Assembly (NCBI GenBank): GCA_944390145.1
Contig: CALXOY010000012.1
Span: 1 to 55,763 of the forward strand
Origin: an uncultured Duodenibacillus sp.
GTDB taxonomy: Bacteria > Pseudomonadota > Gammaproteobacteria > Burkholderiales > Burkholderiaceae_F
Length of the DNA: 55,763 nucleotides
Direction: 5' to 3'
Under the pieces are notes generated by a model that worked only from the letters and a program-made list of their open reading frames with translations, was not told where the DNA came from and searched no databases. Of the stretch, positions 35,028 to 43,952 are shown piece by piece. Made by a program: the position numbers and the translations under genes. Numbering within the stretch: position 1 is the stretch's first letter; the number at the start of each line of letters is the position of its first letter.

Positions 35028-35843
35028 ATGCCCTGGGACATCGTCGCTGCCTTACTCTGTCTGGGAGCCTGCACGGGCTTTCTCGCGGGACTGCTGGGCA
35101 TCGGCGGGGGCATGGTGCTCACGCCCTTCATGACCATGCTCCTGGTGCACGCATCCGTGCCGGAAAGCGCGATCGTGCATACGGCAATTGCAACGTCGCT
35201 GGCCACAATCCTCTTTACGTCGCTTTCTTCAGTGCGCGCCCACCACAAGCGCGGCGCCGTTCTCTGGAACGTCGTGGCGGCGGTGGCGCCCGGGATTCTT
35301 GTCGGGGCCCTCATTGGTGCCAGGATCTCCAGCCTGCTGCCCACCTTTTGGATTTCCCTTGTCTTTGTCTGCTTCGTCGGCTTTTCTGCGCTCAAGATGT
35401 TTGTGAACGCCACGCCGCAGCCTCAGCGAACGCTTCCCGGGGCGTTGGGCATGTTTGGCGCGGGCAGCGGCATCGGCATTGTCTCGGCGCTGGTGGGCGC
35501 CGGAGGCGGCTTTATTTCCGTTCCCTTCATGGTGTGGTGCAATGTGAAGATGCACAACGCTGTGGGAACCTCCGCCGCCCTGGGCTTTCCCATTGCCGCG
35601 GCGGGAACGCTCGGCTACATCATCAGCGGCTGGAATGAGCCGGGCCTGCCGCAGTTTCCCTTGATGCTGGGCTACATTCACCTGCCGGCACTCTTTTCTG
35701 TGGCCATGGCAAGCATCTTTACGGCGCCGATCGGCGCAAAAGTCGCGCACAGCATCGACACCAAGCCCTTAAAGCGCATTTTCGCCTGCATGCTCCTGGT
35801 GCTTGCGGGCTACATGCTCACCCGGGCAATTGAATCCTTTTAA
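35028..35843 (+). CDS. TauE/SafE (TSUP) family membrane permease
   Basis: 271 residues with about eight hydrophobic segments in two repeated halves; the family marks are GLLGIGGGMVLTPFM in the first half and ALVGAGGGFISVPFMVWC in the second. TSUP proteins export or import sulfite, sulfoacetate or related organosulfur anions. The substrate is unknown here. The closely following thiM and thiE suggest co-transcription, perhaps linking it to thiamine or sulfur metabolism. Confidence 0.85.
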   Translation: MPWDIVAALLCLGACTGFLAGLLGIGGGMVLTPFMTMLLVHASVPESAIVHTAIATSLATILFTSLSSVRAHHKRGAVLWNVVAAVAPGILVGALIGARISSLLPTFWISLVFVCFVGFSALKMFVNATPQPQRTLPGALGMFGAGSGIGIVSALVGAGGGFISVPFMVWCNVKMHNAVGTSAALGFPIAAAGTLGYIISGWNEPGLPQFPLMLGYIHLPALFSVAMASIFTAPIGAKVAHSIDTKPLKRIFACMLLVLAGYMLTRAIESF

Positions 35844-35864
35844 TTCACTACCAACAAAAGAAAA

Positions 35865-36671
35865 ATGTCAGACATCACGCTTCCCCCCATCAAGTCCGTT
35901 GACCCTGAAACCATTGCGACGCACCTTTTTCACATGAAGGAATTGGCGCCGCTTGTGCAGTGCATGACTAACGACGTCGTGCAAGAGATCACGGCCAATG
36001 TGCTGCTTGCCATGGGAGCGTCCCCCGCCATGGTGATCACCAAGGAGGAGTCGGCGCACTTTGCCGCCATTGCCTCTTCCGTGCTCATCAATGTCGGTAC
36101 GCCGCGCCCTGAAAGCATTGAGGCCATGCATCTGGCAGCCAAGAGTGCCAACTTGCACCATGTCCCCTGGGTGCTGGATCCGGTGGCCGCGGGGCTTCTG
36201 CCCTGGCGAGACAAGATGCTCAAGGGGCTTCTGGCGCTGCATCCGACGGCAATCCGCGGCAATGCCTCGGAAATTCGGGCGCTTGCAGGCGTCGGCAAAG
36301 GCGGCAAAGGCGTGGACAGCACCGACTCCAGTGAATCCGCACTGCAGGCAGCCGTCAGCCTTGCACGCACGCACAGCACCATTGTCTGCGTCACCGGCAA
36401 GACGGACTACGCTACCGACGGGCAATCAATTCTTTCCTGCTCCGGCGGCTCAGTGAAAGCCACGTTTGTTGTAGGGACCGGCTGCTCGCTCTCGGCCATG
36501 GTGGCGGCCTTTATTGCTCAAACGGAGCACCCGCTTGAGGCCGTCATCTCAGCCTGCGCCCTTGCAAAAAGAGCTGCACAACAGGCCGCCGGCGTCGCTC
36601 GCGGCCCCGGCAGTTTTGCTGTTGCCTATATTGATGCTTTGAACCTGATTCAAGCCAAGGACTTTTATTAA
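35865..36671 (+). CDS. thiM: Hydroxyethylthiazole kinase
   Basis: 268-residue salvage kinase that phosphorylates 4-methyl-5-(2-hydroxyethyl)thiazole. Conserved segments are PLVQCMTNDVVQEITANVLLAMGASPAM, INVGTPRPESIEAM, PWVLDPVAAG, RGNASEIRALAG and the anion hole VVGTGCSLSAMVAAF with the catalytic Cys. It starts 21 bases after the permease and overlaps thiE by one base. There is no TPP riboswitch in the short leader. Confidence 0.95.
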   Translation: MSDITLPPIKSVDPETIATHLFHMKELAPLVQCMTNDVVQEITANVLLAMGASPAMVITKEESAHFAAIASSVLINVGTPRPESIEAMHLAAKSANLHHVPWVLDPVAAGLLPWRDKMLKGLLALHPTAIRGNASEIRALAGVGKGGKGVDSTDSSESALQAAVSLARTHSTIVCVTGKTDYATDGQSILSCSGGSVKATFVVGTGCSLSAMVAAFIAQTEHPLEAVISACALAKRAAQQAAGVARGPGSFAVAYIDALNLIQAKDFY

Positions 36672-37312
36672 TGCGACCTGTTGTAGACCTTTCGGTTTAT
36701 CTTGTCCTGGATCCAGACTTATGCGGTGGAGCTCAGGGCATGATCGACACAACGCGCGCTGCCGTGCAAAACGGGGCAACGTGTGTTCAGCTGCGAGCCC
36801 CTCAATGGAAAAAGAGGGAGTTGGTGGAATGCGGACGTGCTCTCAAGGCGCTGTTGGTAGGAACTGGAGTGCCTCTTATCATCAATGACCACGCTGATGT
36901 TTGTCTAGCGGTCAACGCGGAGGGGCTTCATGTCGGACAAGACGATCTGTCCCCAGAAGACGCGCGCGCCATCATCGGAAGCGATAGGGTTCTGGGACTT
37001 TCCGTTTCCGACATGGATGAGCTCCAGAATGTGAACGCGTCTTTGGTGGATCATCTGGGCATCGGTCCAATATTTTCTACCGCGACAAAAAAGGATGCCG
37101 GCAGTGCATTAGGCATCGAAGGCTTTGCTGCATTGGCTCGATTAAAGCCTTGTCCTGTAGTGGCAATCGGCAGCGTCAAGACGCCGATTGTGGCGGATCT
37201 AATGCACGCGGGCGCTGACGGCGTTGCCGTCGTTTCCGCTATTTGCGGCCAACCGGATCCTGCCGCAGCAACAAGGCAGTTGGCTAACGCAGTGGCCAAT
37301 GCCCGTCTTTGA
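36671..37312 (+). CDS. thiE: Thiamine-phosphate synthase
   Basis: 213-residue TIM-barrel enzyme that joins HMP-PP and HET-P to thiamine phosphate. It has the N-terminal VYLVLDPDLCGG, the phosphate-binding LRAPQWKKRELVE region, LIINDHADVCLAVNAEGLHVGQDDL, and IGPIFSTATKKDAG. The start ATG shares its A with the thiM TAA stop, so the two are translationally coupled into a thiazole-salvage unit. Confidence 0.94.
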   Translation: MRPVVDLSVYLVLDPDLCGGAQGMIDTTRAAVQNGATCVQLRAPQWKKRELVECGRALKALLVGTGVPLIINDHADVCLAVNAEGLHVGQDDLSPEDARAIIGSDRVLGLSVSDMDELQNVNASLVDHLGIGPIFSTATKKDAGSALGIEGFAALARLKPCPVVAIGSVKTPIVADLMHAGADGVAVVSAICGQPDPAAATRQLANAVANARL

Positions 37313-37377
37313 GCATCTCAGAGCCCTTCCCTACAATTGAAGTTGAAAATGCTTCAGAGAAGGGCTCCTCCTACGCT

Positions 37378-38934
37378 ATGCCAAAAAACATACGAACCTC
37401 TGTTCGTCTGTCCCTGCAGCAGGCTAAGTTGATTCTGCTTGCCAGGGCAGTCGAAGAATCCGAAGACTCCCACATTAAATGGACTTCAGCTGACGCGGAA
37501 GAGGCGAGTCTTCGTGCCGCACACACCGTGGGGGAGAGTGCCGATCCTGTCAAGCTGTTGACCGAGCGCGCAAAGATCGTTCTGCGTTCGGCGTCCGAAC
37601 GGGGCGCAAACACAATGCTTAGCACCAAGGCTCGGCTGCCACGGCTTTTTGCTCCGCTTTTTGTTCTTCTAGCGTTTATTTTGGGAGGATTGACGGATCG
37701 GATTGCCAGCCCGGAACACATTGTCAACCTTTTGTCTCCTCCCTATTGGGGCGTCATATTCTGGAATCTGCTTGTCTATCTGGGGCTTTTTTGCTGTGCA
37801 ATCGGGCTTGTTGGCAATCACAACAACCGCTTTGCTCTGCCGCTGCGCAGTACGCTCAACGCCTTCGTTGAAAAAGCAAGTTATGGCACCTTAAGAAGAA
37901 AGGGATTCAAAGCACGGTTTTATGCGGCTTGGGCTGAGTTTGTCTCACCTTTGGTGCGCATGCACGTGGCTCGGACGCTGCATCTGGCCGCGCTCGCATT
38001 TGCGCTGGGCATCATTGTGAGCCTGCTTGTTCGAGGCTTTGGCACGTCCTACTGGGCAGGTTGGGAGAGCACGTGGCTTGCAGAAAGCCCGGAAAGCGTA
38101 AAGACATTTATTGACTGCACCTTTGGCCTCATTCCGTCCGTTGGACCGATCACGCCCATGCCGGATTTGGCAGCCATCACGGAAATGCGCGCTGACCGTC
38201 TCCCTTATCTCGAGCAGCCGGTTTCCGCGGCTCCGTGGCTTCTGCGCATGATGATTTTGATGGCAGTCACAGTCATCATTCCTCGCCTTATTTTCTCGAT
38301 TTTTGATTCGTGGCGCATGAGGCGATTTGCGGCGCACACAACGCTGAATTTAGATGCTCCTTACTTTGAAAATATTCTGGAGCAGTGCGCCCAAGATGCG
38401 GTGCTTGGAAATCTTCTCGTTGTCACCTCAACGGCCAACCGTCCGGAGCGTGATGGCAATGTTTCTAAGTTCTGCAGGCACTGGGGTGGACCGGAAGACT
38501 CTTCTTGCCAGGCCATGGACTTTGATGATGAAGAAAGTGCTCTGCCTGTGCTTCCGGAAGGTCCGAGACGCCCCATTGTTCTAGTTTGGCTCGACGGAAT
38601 GGAGACGCCGGAAGAAGATGTGCATGGGGCTGTGCTTGAGAAACTGCACAGTGCATTCGAAACAGAGGGTAGAGCCGTGTTTGCAGCTATGCTGGACATG
38701 AAGGAATTTGCCGATCGCTTTGAATCCATGCCGCACCGCATCAAAGAAAGACAGGAATGCTGGGAGGCCTTGGCTGCCAGGCACAACATCAGGTTGTTTG
38801 TCTATTCCGATACGGCGGAGGCCCAACTTGCCACAGTGAAGTCTTTACGGGCATGGGCGGCTCCAAGAATACCGACTGAGTCAGAATATGAAATTTCAAA
38901 TATAGAGAATTGCCAAATTTTAGAAATACCTTAA
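37378..38934 (+). CDS. DUF2868 membrane protein
   Basis: 518 residues. A charged N-terminal domain is followed by four hydrophobic stretches (for example LFAPLFVLLAFILGGLTDRI and TLHLAALAFALGIIVSLLV), then a soluble C-terminal domain of about 200 residues. The pattern fits DUF2868, whose genes are, to my recollection, normally paired with a DUF3482 GTPase; the GTPase here is at 2369-3784. No catalytic motif is visible. The ATG at 37378 has only a distant AGAAGGG; a TTG at 37309 that overlaps the thiE stop (TTGA) is an alternative and would add 23 residues. Function is unknown; it may be a membrane anchor or effector of the GTPase. Confidence 0.65.
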   Translation: MPKNIRTSVRLSLQQAKLILLARAVEESEDSHIKWTSADAEEASLRAAHTVGESADPVKLLTERAKIVLRSASERGANTMLSTKARLPRLFAPLFVLLAFILGGLTDRIASPEHIVNLLSPPYWGVIFWNLLVYLGLFCCAIGLVGNHNNRFALPLRSTLNAFVEKASYGTLRRKGFKARFYAAWAEFVSPLVRMHVARTLHLAALAFALGIIVSLLVRGFGTSYWAGWESTWLAESPESVKTFIDCTFGLIPSVGPITPMPDLAAITEMRADRLPYLEQPVSAAPWLLRMMILMAVTVIIPRLIFSIFDSWRMRRFAAHTTLNLDAPYFENILEQCAQDAVLGNLLVVTSTANRPERDGNVSKFCRHWGGPEDSSCQAMDFDDEESALPVLPEGPRRPIVLVWLDGMETPEEDVHGAVLEKLHSAFETEGRAVFAAMLDMKEFADRFESMPHRIKERQECWEALAARHNIRLFVYSDTAEAQLATVKSLRAWAAPRIPTESEYEISNIENCQILEIP

Positions 38935-38955
38935 AAGCGATTTAGACACCATCAA

Positions 38956-39978
38956 ATGACAAAAATTTTAATAGTTGGAGCAGGTCTATCTGGAACCGTT
39001 GTTGCTAGACAATTGGCAGAAGCCAAACATAAGGTAACGGTTATCGATAAAAGGCCACATATCGGAGGAAATTGCTTTGATTTTATGAATGAAATTGGAA
39101 TTCTCGTCCATAAATACGGGCCACATTTATTTCATACATCAAATAAAAATGTTGTTGAGTGGTTAAGCCGATTCACTGAGTGGATAGAGTATAAACACAA
39201 AGTCAAAGCTATGCTATCAAATGGAAAACTGGTAAGCTTCCCGGTAAACCTAGACACTCTTAAAGAGGTTGATGAGAGCAAGATCATTGATACTTTCTTT
39301 AGACCATACACAAAAAAAATGTGGAATATGGAATTAGAAGATTTAGATCCCTCCATCATCCAAAGAGTTCCAGTTAGAAAAGATCACAATGATCTGTATT
39401 TTCCTGATGACAGCTACCAATTGATGCCAAAATATGGCTATACAGAATTATTTAAGTCTATATTTAATCACAGAAACATATATCTATCTTTAGGGACACC
39501 TTGGACAGAAGAAATGATTTCTGATTATGACTTAATATTCACCTCTATGCCAATTGATGAATTTTGTGGCTATTCAAAAGGACGTCTTCCTTATAGATCA
39601 ATTAAATTTCACACATACACCGTCCCTGTCCCTAACCTTTTCCCCGTTACAACAATTAACTTCACTCATAACGGCCCATATACTCGTGTCACTGAATGGA
39701 AAAACATATACAAAAATATGAAAAACGATAAGGCTAAATATGCAACAACAATTACGATAGAGGAGCCATGCAGTGATTCAGAGAATAATTTTGAGAAATT
39801 TTATCCAGTTAAAGATCTTTCAGGGATAAATAATAAAAGGTACCAAGAATATATACATACATTACCCAAAAAAGTGATCCCAATTGGTAGATGCGGATTG
39901 TATAAGTACCTAGATATGGATGAGGCGATTGAACGCGCACTAAACATCAGCCAAAAAATACTTTCCAAAATTAATTAA
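38956..39978 (+). CDS. glf: UDP-galactopyranose mutase
   Basis: Flavoenzyme that converts UDP-galactopyranose to UDP-galactofuranose. The FAD site is at the start (ILIVGAGLSGTVVARQLA), followed by RPHIGGNCFDF, YGPHLFHT, PSIIQRVPVR, PYTRVTEWK and the C-terminal GRCGLYKYLDMDEAIERAL. At 340 residues it is shorter than the usual 365-390: between NLDTL and YTKKMW only about 16 residues are present where E. coli Glf has about 51, so much of the mobile helical domain is missing. The gene is very AT-rich compared with the preceding housekeeping genes, which marks the left edge of an acquired block. Confidence 0.88.
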   Translation: MTKILIVGAGLSGTVVARQLAEAKHKVTVIDKRPHIGGNCFDFMNEIGILVHKYGPHLFHTSNKNVVEWLSRFTEWIEYKHKVKAMLSNGKLVSFPVNLDTLKEVDESKIIDTFFRPYTKKMWNMELEDLDPSIIQRVPVRKDHNDLYFPDDSYQLMPKYGYTELFKSIFNHRNIYLSLGTPWTEEMISDYDLIFTSMPIDEFCGYSKGRLPYRSIKFHTYTVPVPNLFPVTTINFTHNGPYTRVTEWKNIYKNMKNDKAKYATTITIEEPCSDSENNFEKFYPVKDLSGINNKRYQEYIHTLPKKVIPIGRCGLYKYLDMDEAIERALNISQKILSKIN

Positions 39979-40286
39979 AGGACAAATCACTTAATTAATA
40001 AGATCAATAAAATTCAGCATCTTTTATTTAACAATCAATTTAAATTTGCATTATTGAACATTAATATAGATCTTGATATTGATATTGTCGGAGATGTTTG
40101 ACCAATCGGCTTGTCTAATGTCCCTATCTAACATTAACTCTAATACTAATGGTCGAATCACATCTTGTTTACATTATTTTCATAGTTTGGGAAAAATCAG
40201 AAACAGAATTAATAATTACCAAGAGGTCAATTGCTATTTTCCCAAGTTAACCTGGTCAGAAACCACCTATTTATTTGGAGATTTAG
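39979..40286 (+). other. Decayed coding stretch upstream of the GT29-like gene
   Basis: 308 AT-rich bases without an intact gene. Protein-like sequence continues after the glf stop in frame 1 to a TGA at 40099-40101 (LLNINIDLDIDIVGDV). A second piece in frame 2 runs from 40073 to a TAG at 40300 and ends TYLFGDLDDFS. Removing one T from the T5 run at 40291-40295 would join this piece to the GT29-like frame as DDFPSRHVCRFF. This suggests the N-terminal part of that gene has been lost to frameshifts. Confidence 0.45.
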
Positions 40287-41213
40287 ATGATTTTTCCTAG
40301 TAGGCATGTATGTCGTTTTTTTTGGACTTTAGGTAACTATTCCGAAATTATTAAAAACTATGAATCATGCAACATTTATAGGGAACTATTTATTACAGGA
40401 AATAGAAGATTAGACTTGGATGCTATTTATTTTACGGCTTTACTTCATACAGGAAGAGAAGAAGACATCCTCAATCATATCAAAACAATAAAAAAATTAA
40501 AGGATTCTAATTATCTTCCACATTATATGGAACTTAATAAATTCGTAGTTGATAATGCGAATTTGAATCCATCAAACAGTATGATGAAATCAGTTGAAGC
40601 TTTAAAAGCAATTGGCCGTTGTCAAGAAATTGACTCATTTTGGAAAGATTGTTGTACCTCTAAAGAAATATGTATAGTAGGAAATGGGCCATGCTCAGAT
40701 CCTAACGGCAAATCAATAGATGCGGCAGATATAGTTCTTAGGTTTAACAATTTTCAAATCAATGGTTACGAAAAATATATTGGAACCAAAACCGATGTAT
40801 GGTGTAGAATTTGTGATATTCGACCAAAAATTGAATTTACAAAATTATACGATGAAATACCAATAAATATCCTTACTGATAACCCTCTTAATATTCCAGT
40901 TGGCGATAAATTTTTTGAGGATATTCAAAATCAAAATAAAACTTTTTATTACATACCGCAAAAAGAAATTAATACAATAGGAAAAGAATTAAATGCCATA
41001 CCATCTAGTGGCGCACGAATTATTATGAGCTTAGCTAATAATAAGAGGATTAATAATATCTCTGCTCGTATATATGGCTTTTCTTTTCTTATAGAATCAT
41101 GTAATAAAAACAATTTTGAGCATTATTTTGAATCTAAGCCAAACTCTAAAGAAAAAACCCACAATATAAACAATGAAGTCAAAATGCTTAGAAATGCAAT
41201 CGATCGAATTTAA
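40287..41213 (+). CDS. GT29 sialyltransferase-like glycosyltransferase, 5' end probably broken
   Basis: 308 residues. The first 110 or so are helical and repeat-like. Residues 129-175 match the sialylmotif L pattern of family GT29 (ICIVGNGPCSDPNGKSIDAA then VLRFNN and GTKTDVWCR). A motif S-like segment follows (IPSSGARIIMSLANN, then YGFSF), and the C-terminal HYFE and HNINNE fit motifs III and VS with their His and Glu. Bacterial GT29 proteins need not use CMP-sialic acid, and no sialic-acid or CMP-synthetase gene is in the window. There is no good SD at 40287, and the upstream frame looks shifted, so the true gene may be longer and currently off or dead. Confidence 0.6.
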   Translation: MIFPSRHVCRFFWTLGNYSEIIKNYESCNIYRELFITGNRRLDLDAIYFTALLHTGREEDILNHIKTIKKLKDSNYLPHYMELNKFVVDNANLNPSNSMMKSVEALKAIGRCQEIDSFWKDCCTSKEICIVGNGPCSDPNGKSIDAADIVLRFNNFQINGYEKYIGTKTDVWCRICDIRPKIEFTKLYDEIPINILTDNPLNIPVGDKFFEDIQNQNKTFYYIPQKEINTIGKELNAIPSSGARIIMSLANNKRINNISARIYGFSFLIESCNKNNFEHYFESKPNSKEKTHNINNEVKMLRNAIDRI

Positions 41214-41395
41214 TGCAGATTTTTTCTTAAGAATCTAAAGAGAGCCTACAAACAACCCAGATAATACAAAAACTTCCTAGTATTTTCAATACTATACTTA
41301 TTAAGAATTACCAAACTATTGATTGGCCATCGCCAGTCAGTTATGCAGACCACTCAAAGTCCTTAAAACATTTATCCATTATCCCTAGAATATTT

Positions 41396-42796
41396 ATGAC
41401 TCATTTTATTTATTGCCAAAGCCCAAGGAATTTATCTGCTGGTGGCACTGTTGGGTATTTAACTCGATTGGAACAAAGTTTTCTAAAGTATCGCCCAACA
41501 TTTACAACCGATTTAGGAGTAGATATTAACTTTGAATTTGCTACAAAGGCATCAAGACAACAATATATAGATAGATTTTTAATAGATGAAGAAAGAATCT
41601 ACAATAACAAATTATTTGATTTTTTAACCAGGCAAAAAGTTAAATTATCTTTAAAAGAATGGAAAATTGATAATAAATGTAGAAGATGGTTTCGAGAAAC
41701 CTCAAGAGGGGCTAGTTTTATAACCGATGATGAAGCCAAGTCAATACACATAAATGGCGTTTATTCTTTCTTTCCAATCTGGAATAGACTAAAGCTAAAA
41801 GGGCAAGAAAGAAATACACTAAAGATCTTAACAACACATAATCCTGCCCCCCCCCATGTAGAAGAATTAAGTTTGAAAGAAAGTGAAAGGAAATATCAAG
41901 AGAAGGAGTTAAAAATTTTCCAAAAATATATGGAGATGCGGGATTATTTAGCCTTTATGCTTTCTGACGCGATCCTATGCCCAACTCCATATAGCATGGA
42001 AAGTTATAAACATTGGGATAAGTTTGATGAAATTTTGCGAAATAAGCCTGTCTACTATTGTGTGACAGGAGCACCAAAACGACCAGTAAGAATAAAACGT
42101 GAAATTCTTAGACAGAAGCTACAAATTCCTCAAGATGCAAAAGTTATACTATATTTGGGAAGAAAAGAAAAAATTAAAGGGTATGATTTATTTGTAGAAT
42201 CAGCTCAATTTATTGTCGAAAAATATAAACAAATCTGGTTTCTTGTTGTTGGTGACGGTAATTTACAAGACTCCGTCCAACATCCTCACTTTATTGATAT
42301 TGGCTTTACGTCAGATGTTGCTAGCTATATTCAATGTGCGGATATATGTGTCACAACTAACCGTGCGAATTATTTTGATATAAGCATGATTGAATTTTTA
42401 GCTGAGGGTAAAATATTATTATTGTCAAATATAGGTGGAAATAAATGGTTAAAAAATAGAATCAATGGAGTTTTTTATTTTAATCCAGAAGATGCTAAGG
42501 ATTTAATTTCAAAAATTATACATATCACATCAATTCCAGATGAAATTATATTGAGAATGGGAGAGGAAAATCTTGAATTTTACAATAAAAATCTGACCCT
42601 ATATAATTTTCAAGATAATTACCAGAAGGCGATTGATAAAATAAGATCCGATCTTGGAAAAGATATATTTATGAGGGATAGAGATCAATTAGATCTAGAC
42701 TGCATTGAAATTTCAAAAAGCCACGAAGCTCTAAATGCTTTTGTTAGATTTACAAAAGATTTCATTAATCACAAAGTAACCTTCCGATATTATTAA
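41396..42796 (+). CDS. GT4 glycosyltransferase with internal C9 tract (phase-variable candidate)
   Basis: 466 residues. A GT-B enzyme whose C-terminal half has the family-4 wording VILYLGRKEKIKGYDLFVES and WFLVVGDGNLQDSV, then a donor-site region with DISMIEFLAEGKILLL. The gene is very AT-rich yet holds nine consecutive C at 41847-41855. In the present state the frame is open (THNPAPPHVEEL); eight C would give an immediate TAG and ten C a TGA within about a dozen codons. This is the design of a slipped-strand contingency gene. The acceptor is unknown, probably the same surface glycan as glf and the GT29-like gene. An open frame without start codon continues about 55 codons upstream. Confidence 0.75.
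   Translation: MTHFIYCQSPRNLSAGGTVGYLTRLEQSFLKYRPTFTTDLGVDINFEFATKASRQQYIDRFLIDEERIYNNKLFDFLTRQKVKLSLKEWKIDNKCRRWFRETSRGASFITDDEAKSIHINGVYSFFPIWNRLKLKGQERNTLKILTTHNPAPPHVEELSLKESERKYQEKELKIFQKYMEMRDYLAFMLSDAILCPTPYSMESYKHWDKFDEILRNKPVYYCVTGAPKRPVRIKREILRQKLQIPQDAKVILYLGRKEKIKGYDLFVESAQFIVEKYKQIWFLVVGDGNLQDSVQHPHFIDIGFTSDVASYIQCADICVTTNRANYFDISMIEFLAEGKILLLSNIGGNKWLKNRINGVFYFNPEDAKDLISKIIHITSIPDEIILRMGEENLEFYNKNLTLYNFQDNYQKAIDKIRSDLGKDIFMRDRDQLDLDCIEISKSHEALNAFVRFTKDFINHKVTFRYY
41847..41855 (+). repeat. Poly-C (C9) tract inside a glycosyltransferase gene
   Basis: Nine C residues in an AT-rich coding region. Changes by one unit in either direction bring an early stop in the new frame, as checked directly in the sequence. 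Confidence 0.85.
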
Positions 42797-43125
42797 TTTC
42801 ATGCTCACCATAATTATCAGTGCCATTTCCTCTATGTTTGTTTTATACGTTTCCAAAATTTATTTTAATTCGGGGAAAATCTATCAATTGCCGAGATCAT
42901 CAGCACCAGGAATTGGGGATTGTTGACAGTCGATTTCTGGCCGTCAATGGTCAAAGAAGTGTGGTAAATAGTTTAAAATGTTTAGCAATAGAAAATAAAC
43001 TCACCCATAGAATCCATTTGAACAAATCGTACCGCAAACCACCCCAACTGCATGAAACCTTTCCATCGAGTTATACCAATATGAGCAAACGATCTGTTTA
43101 CCCTCACTTTCAAAACTTAGGCTAA
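42797..43125. other. Intergenic stretch between GT4 gene and waaP
   Basis: 329 bases between convergent genes. A short frame at 42801-42926 encodes a hydrophobic start (MLTIIISAISSMFVLYVSK) and stops after 41 residues, and another frame runs to 43125 without recognisable features. These may be remnants of a lost membrane-protein gene. No terminator is obvious. Confidence 0.4.
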
Positions 43126-43923
43126 TCAAAGTTTCCTACGAATTGTTCGCTTTTCTATTCTTTTGGATTTTTTCTCAAGACTTTCGACTAAATGTCTTTC
43201 CTGTTTTAAAGTTTCACGCAACGACGGAGACTGTTTATACCGCATCAGGAAGTAAAGATAATCCGTCATGCATAGCCCAATACGTTTGCTGGAATAATAA
43301 AGCTCCACCAAATCTTTGTACCGCCAGCGCTTGGGGGTTTCCCTCCGGATCTGAGCGCGGTGTAAATCTATGAGAAAAAGCTTCGGCTTTAGAGGATTTT
43401 TAACTGTAAGGTCGACTAGAAAGTGCACCAAATAGCAGTCTCGATGATTGACGCCGCCAGCATGCATTCGGCGCAACATGTCAGCAACCTCCGCAATAAT
43501 CGCCCGCTTGTGTTCGAATGATGGCTGTTGACACTGCCAGTTAAGGCAATATGCAAGCAGATCGATTGTTGGGCTTAGTTCCCTCGTGATGATGAAAGAT
43601 TCACGGTGAAAAGGGCTACAGCCCCGCTCGCCAAAAGCCACGACCTCCATTGTGTTCACATTGAGTTCATGGAGCTTCAGGATGGCACGGTATTCATTGC
43701 CGGCTCCCAGCACTGGCAGTTTGAGGCACACAAGATTTTTCAGGATCTCCCTTAGCGAGCTGCCAGTGTGAACTTTGATGTAAAAGGCCTGTCCGGAGAA
43801 TTCAAATCGCGTAGTGGATCTGTTAAGCACATGTCGATAGACGACCCCTTTAATTTTTTTGATTTCCTCGAACGGATCTTTGCCAGCCCAAGCTTCTTTG
43901 AAGGGGGACGATAGAAAAAGCAT
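43126..43923 (-). CDS. waaP: LPS core heptose(I) kinase WaaP
   Basis: 265-residue cytoplasmic kinase that phosphorylates heptose I of the LPS inner core, important for outer-membrane stability. It follows E. coli WaaP closely along its length: WAGKDPFEEIKKIKGVVYR, SLREILKNLVCLKLPVLGA, the catalytic loop NHRDCYLVHFL, IDLHRAQIRRETPKRWRYKD and the C-terminal RTIRRKL. It is the last gene of the minus-strand block and lies 29 bases after the second of two tandem ABC exporters. Confidence 0.92.
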   Translation of the reverse strand: MLFLSSPFKEAWAGKDPFEEIKKIKGVVYRHVLNRSTTRFEFSGQAFYIKVHTGSSLREILKNLVCLKLPVLGAGNEYRAILKLHELNVNTMEVVAFGERGCSPFHRESFIITRELSPTIDLLAYCLNWQCQQPSFEHKRAIIAEVADMLRRMHAGGVNHRDCYLVHFLVDLTVKNPLKPKLFLIDLHRAQIRRETPKRWRYKDLVELYYSSKRIGLCMTDYLYFLMRYKQSPSLRETLKQERHLVESLEKKSKRIEKRTIRRKL

Positions 43924-43952
43924 TTACCACCTACTGTGCACGTGTCATATGT

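Noticed and set aside
35844-35864. TPP riboswitch before thiM
   Set aside because: The leader is only 21 bases, and no CTGAGA/ACC-type thi-box was seen there or before the TSUP gene.
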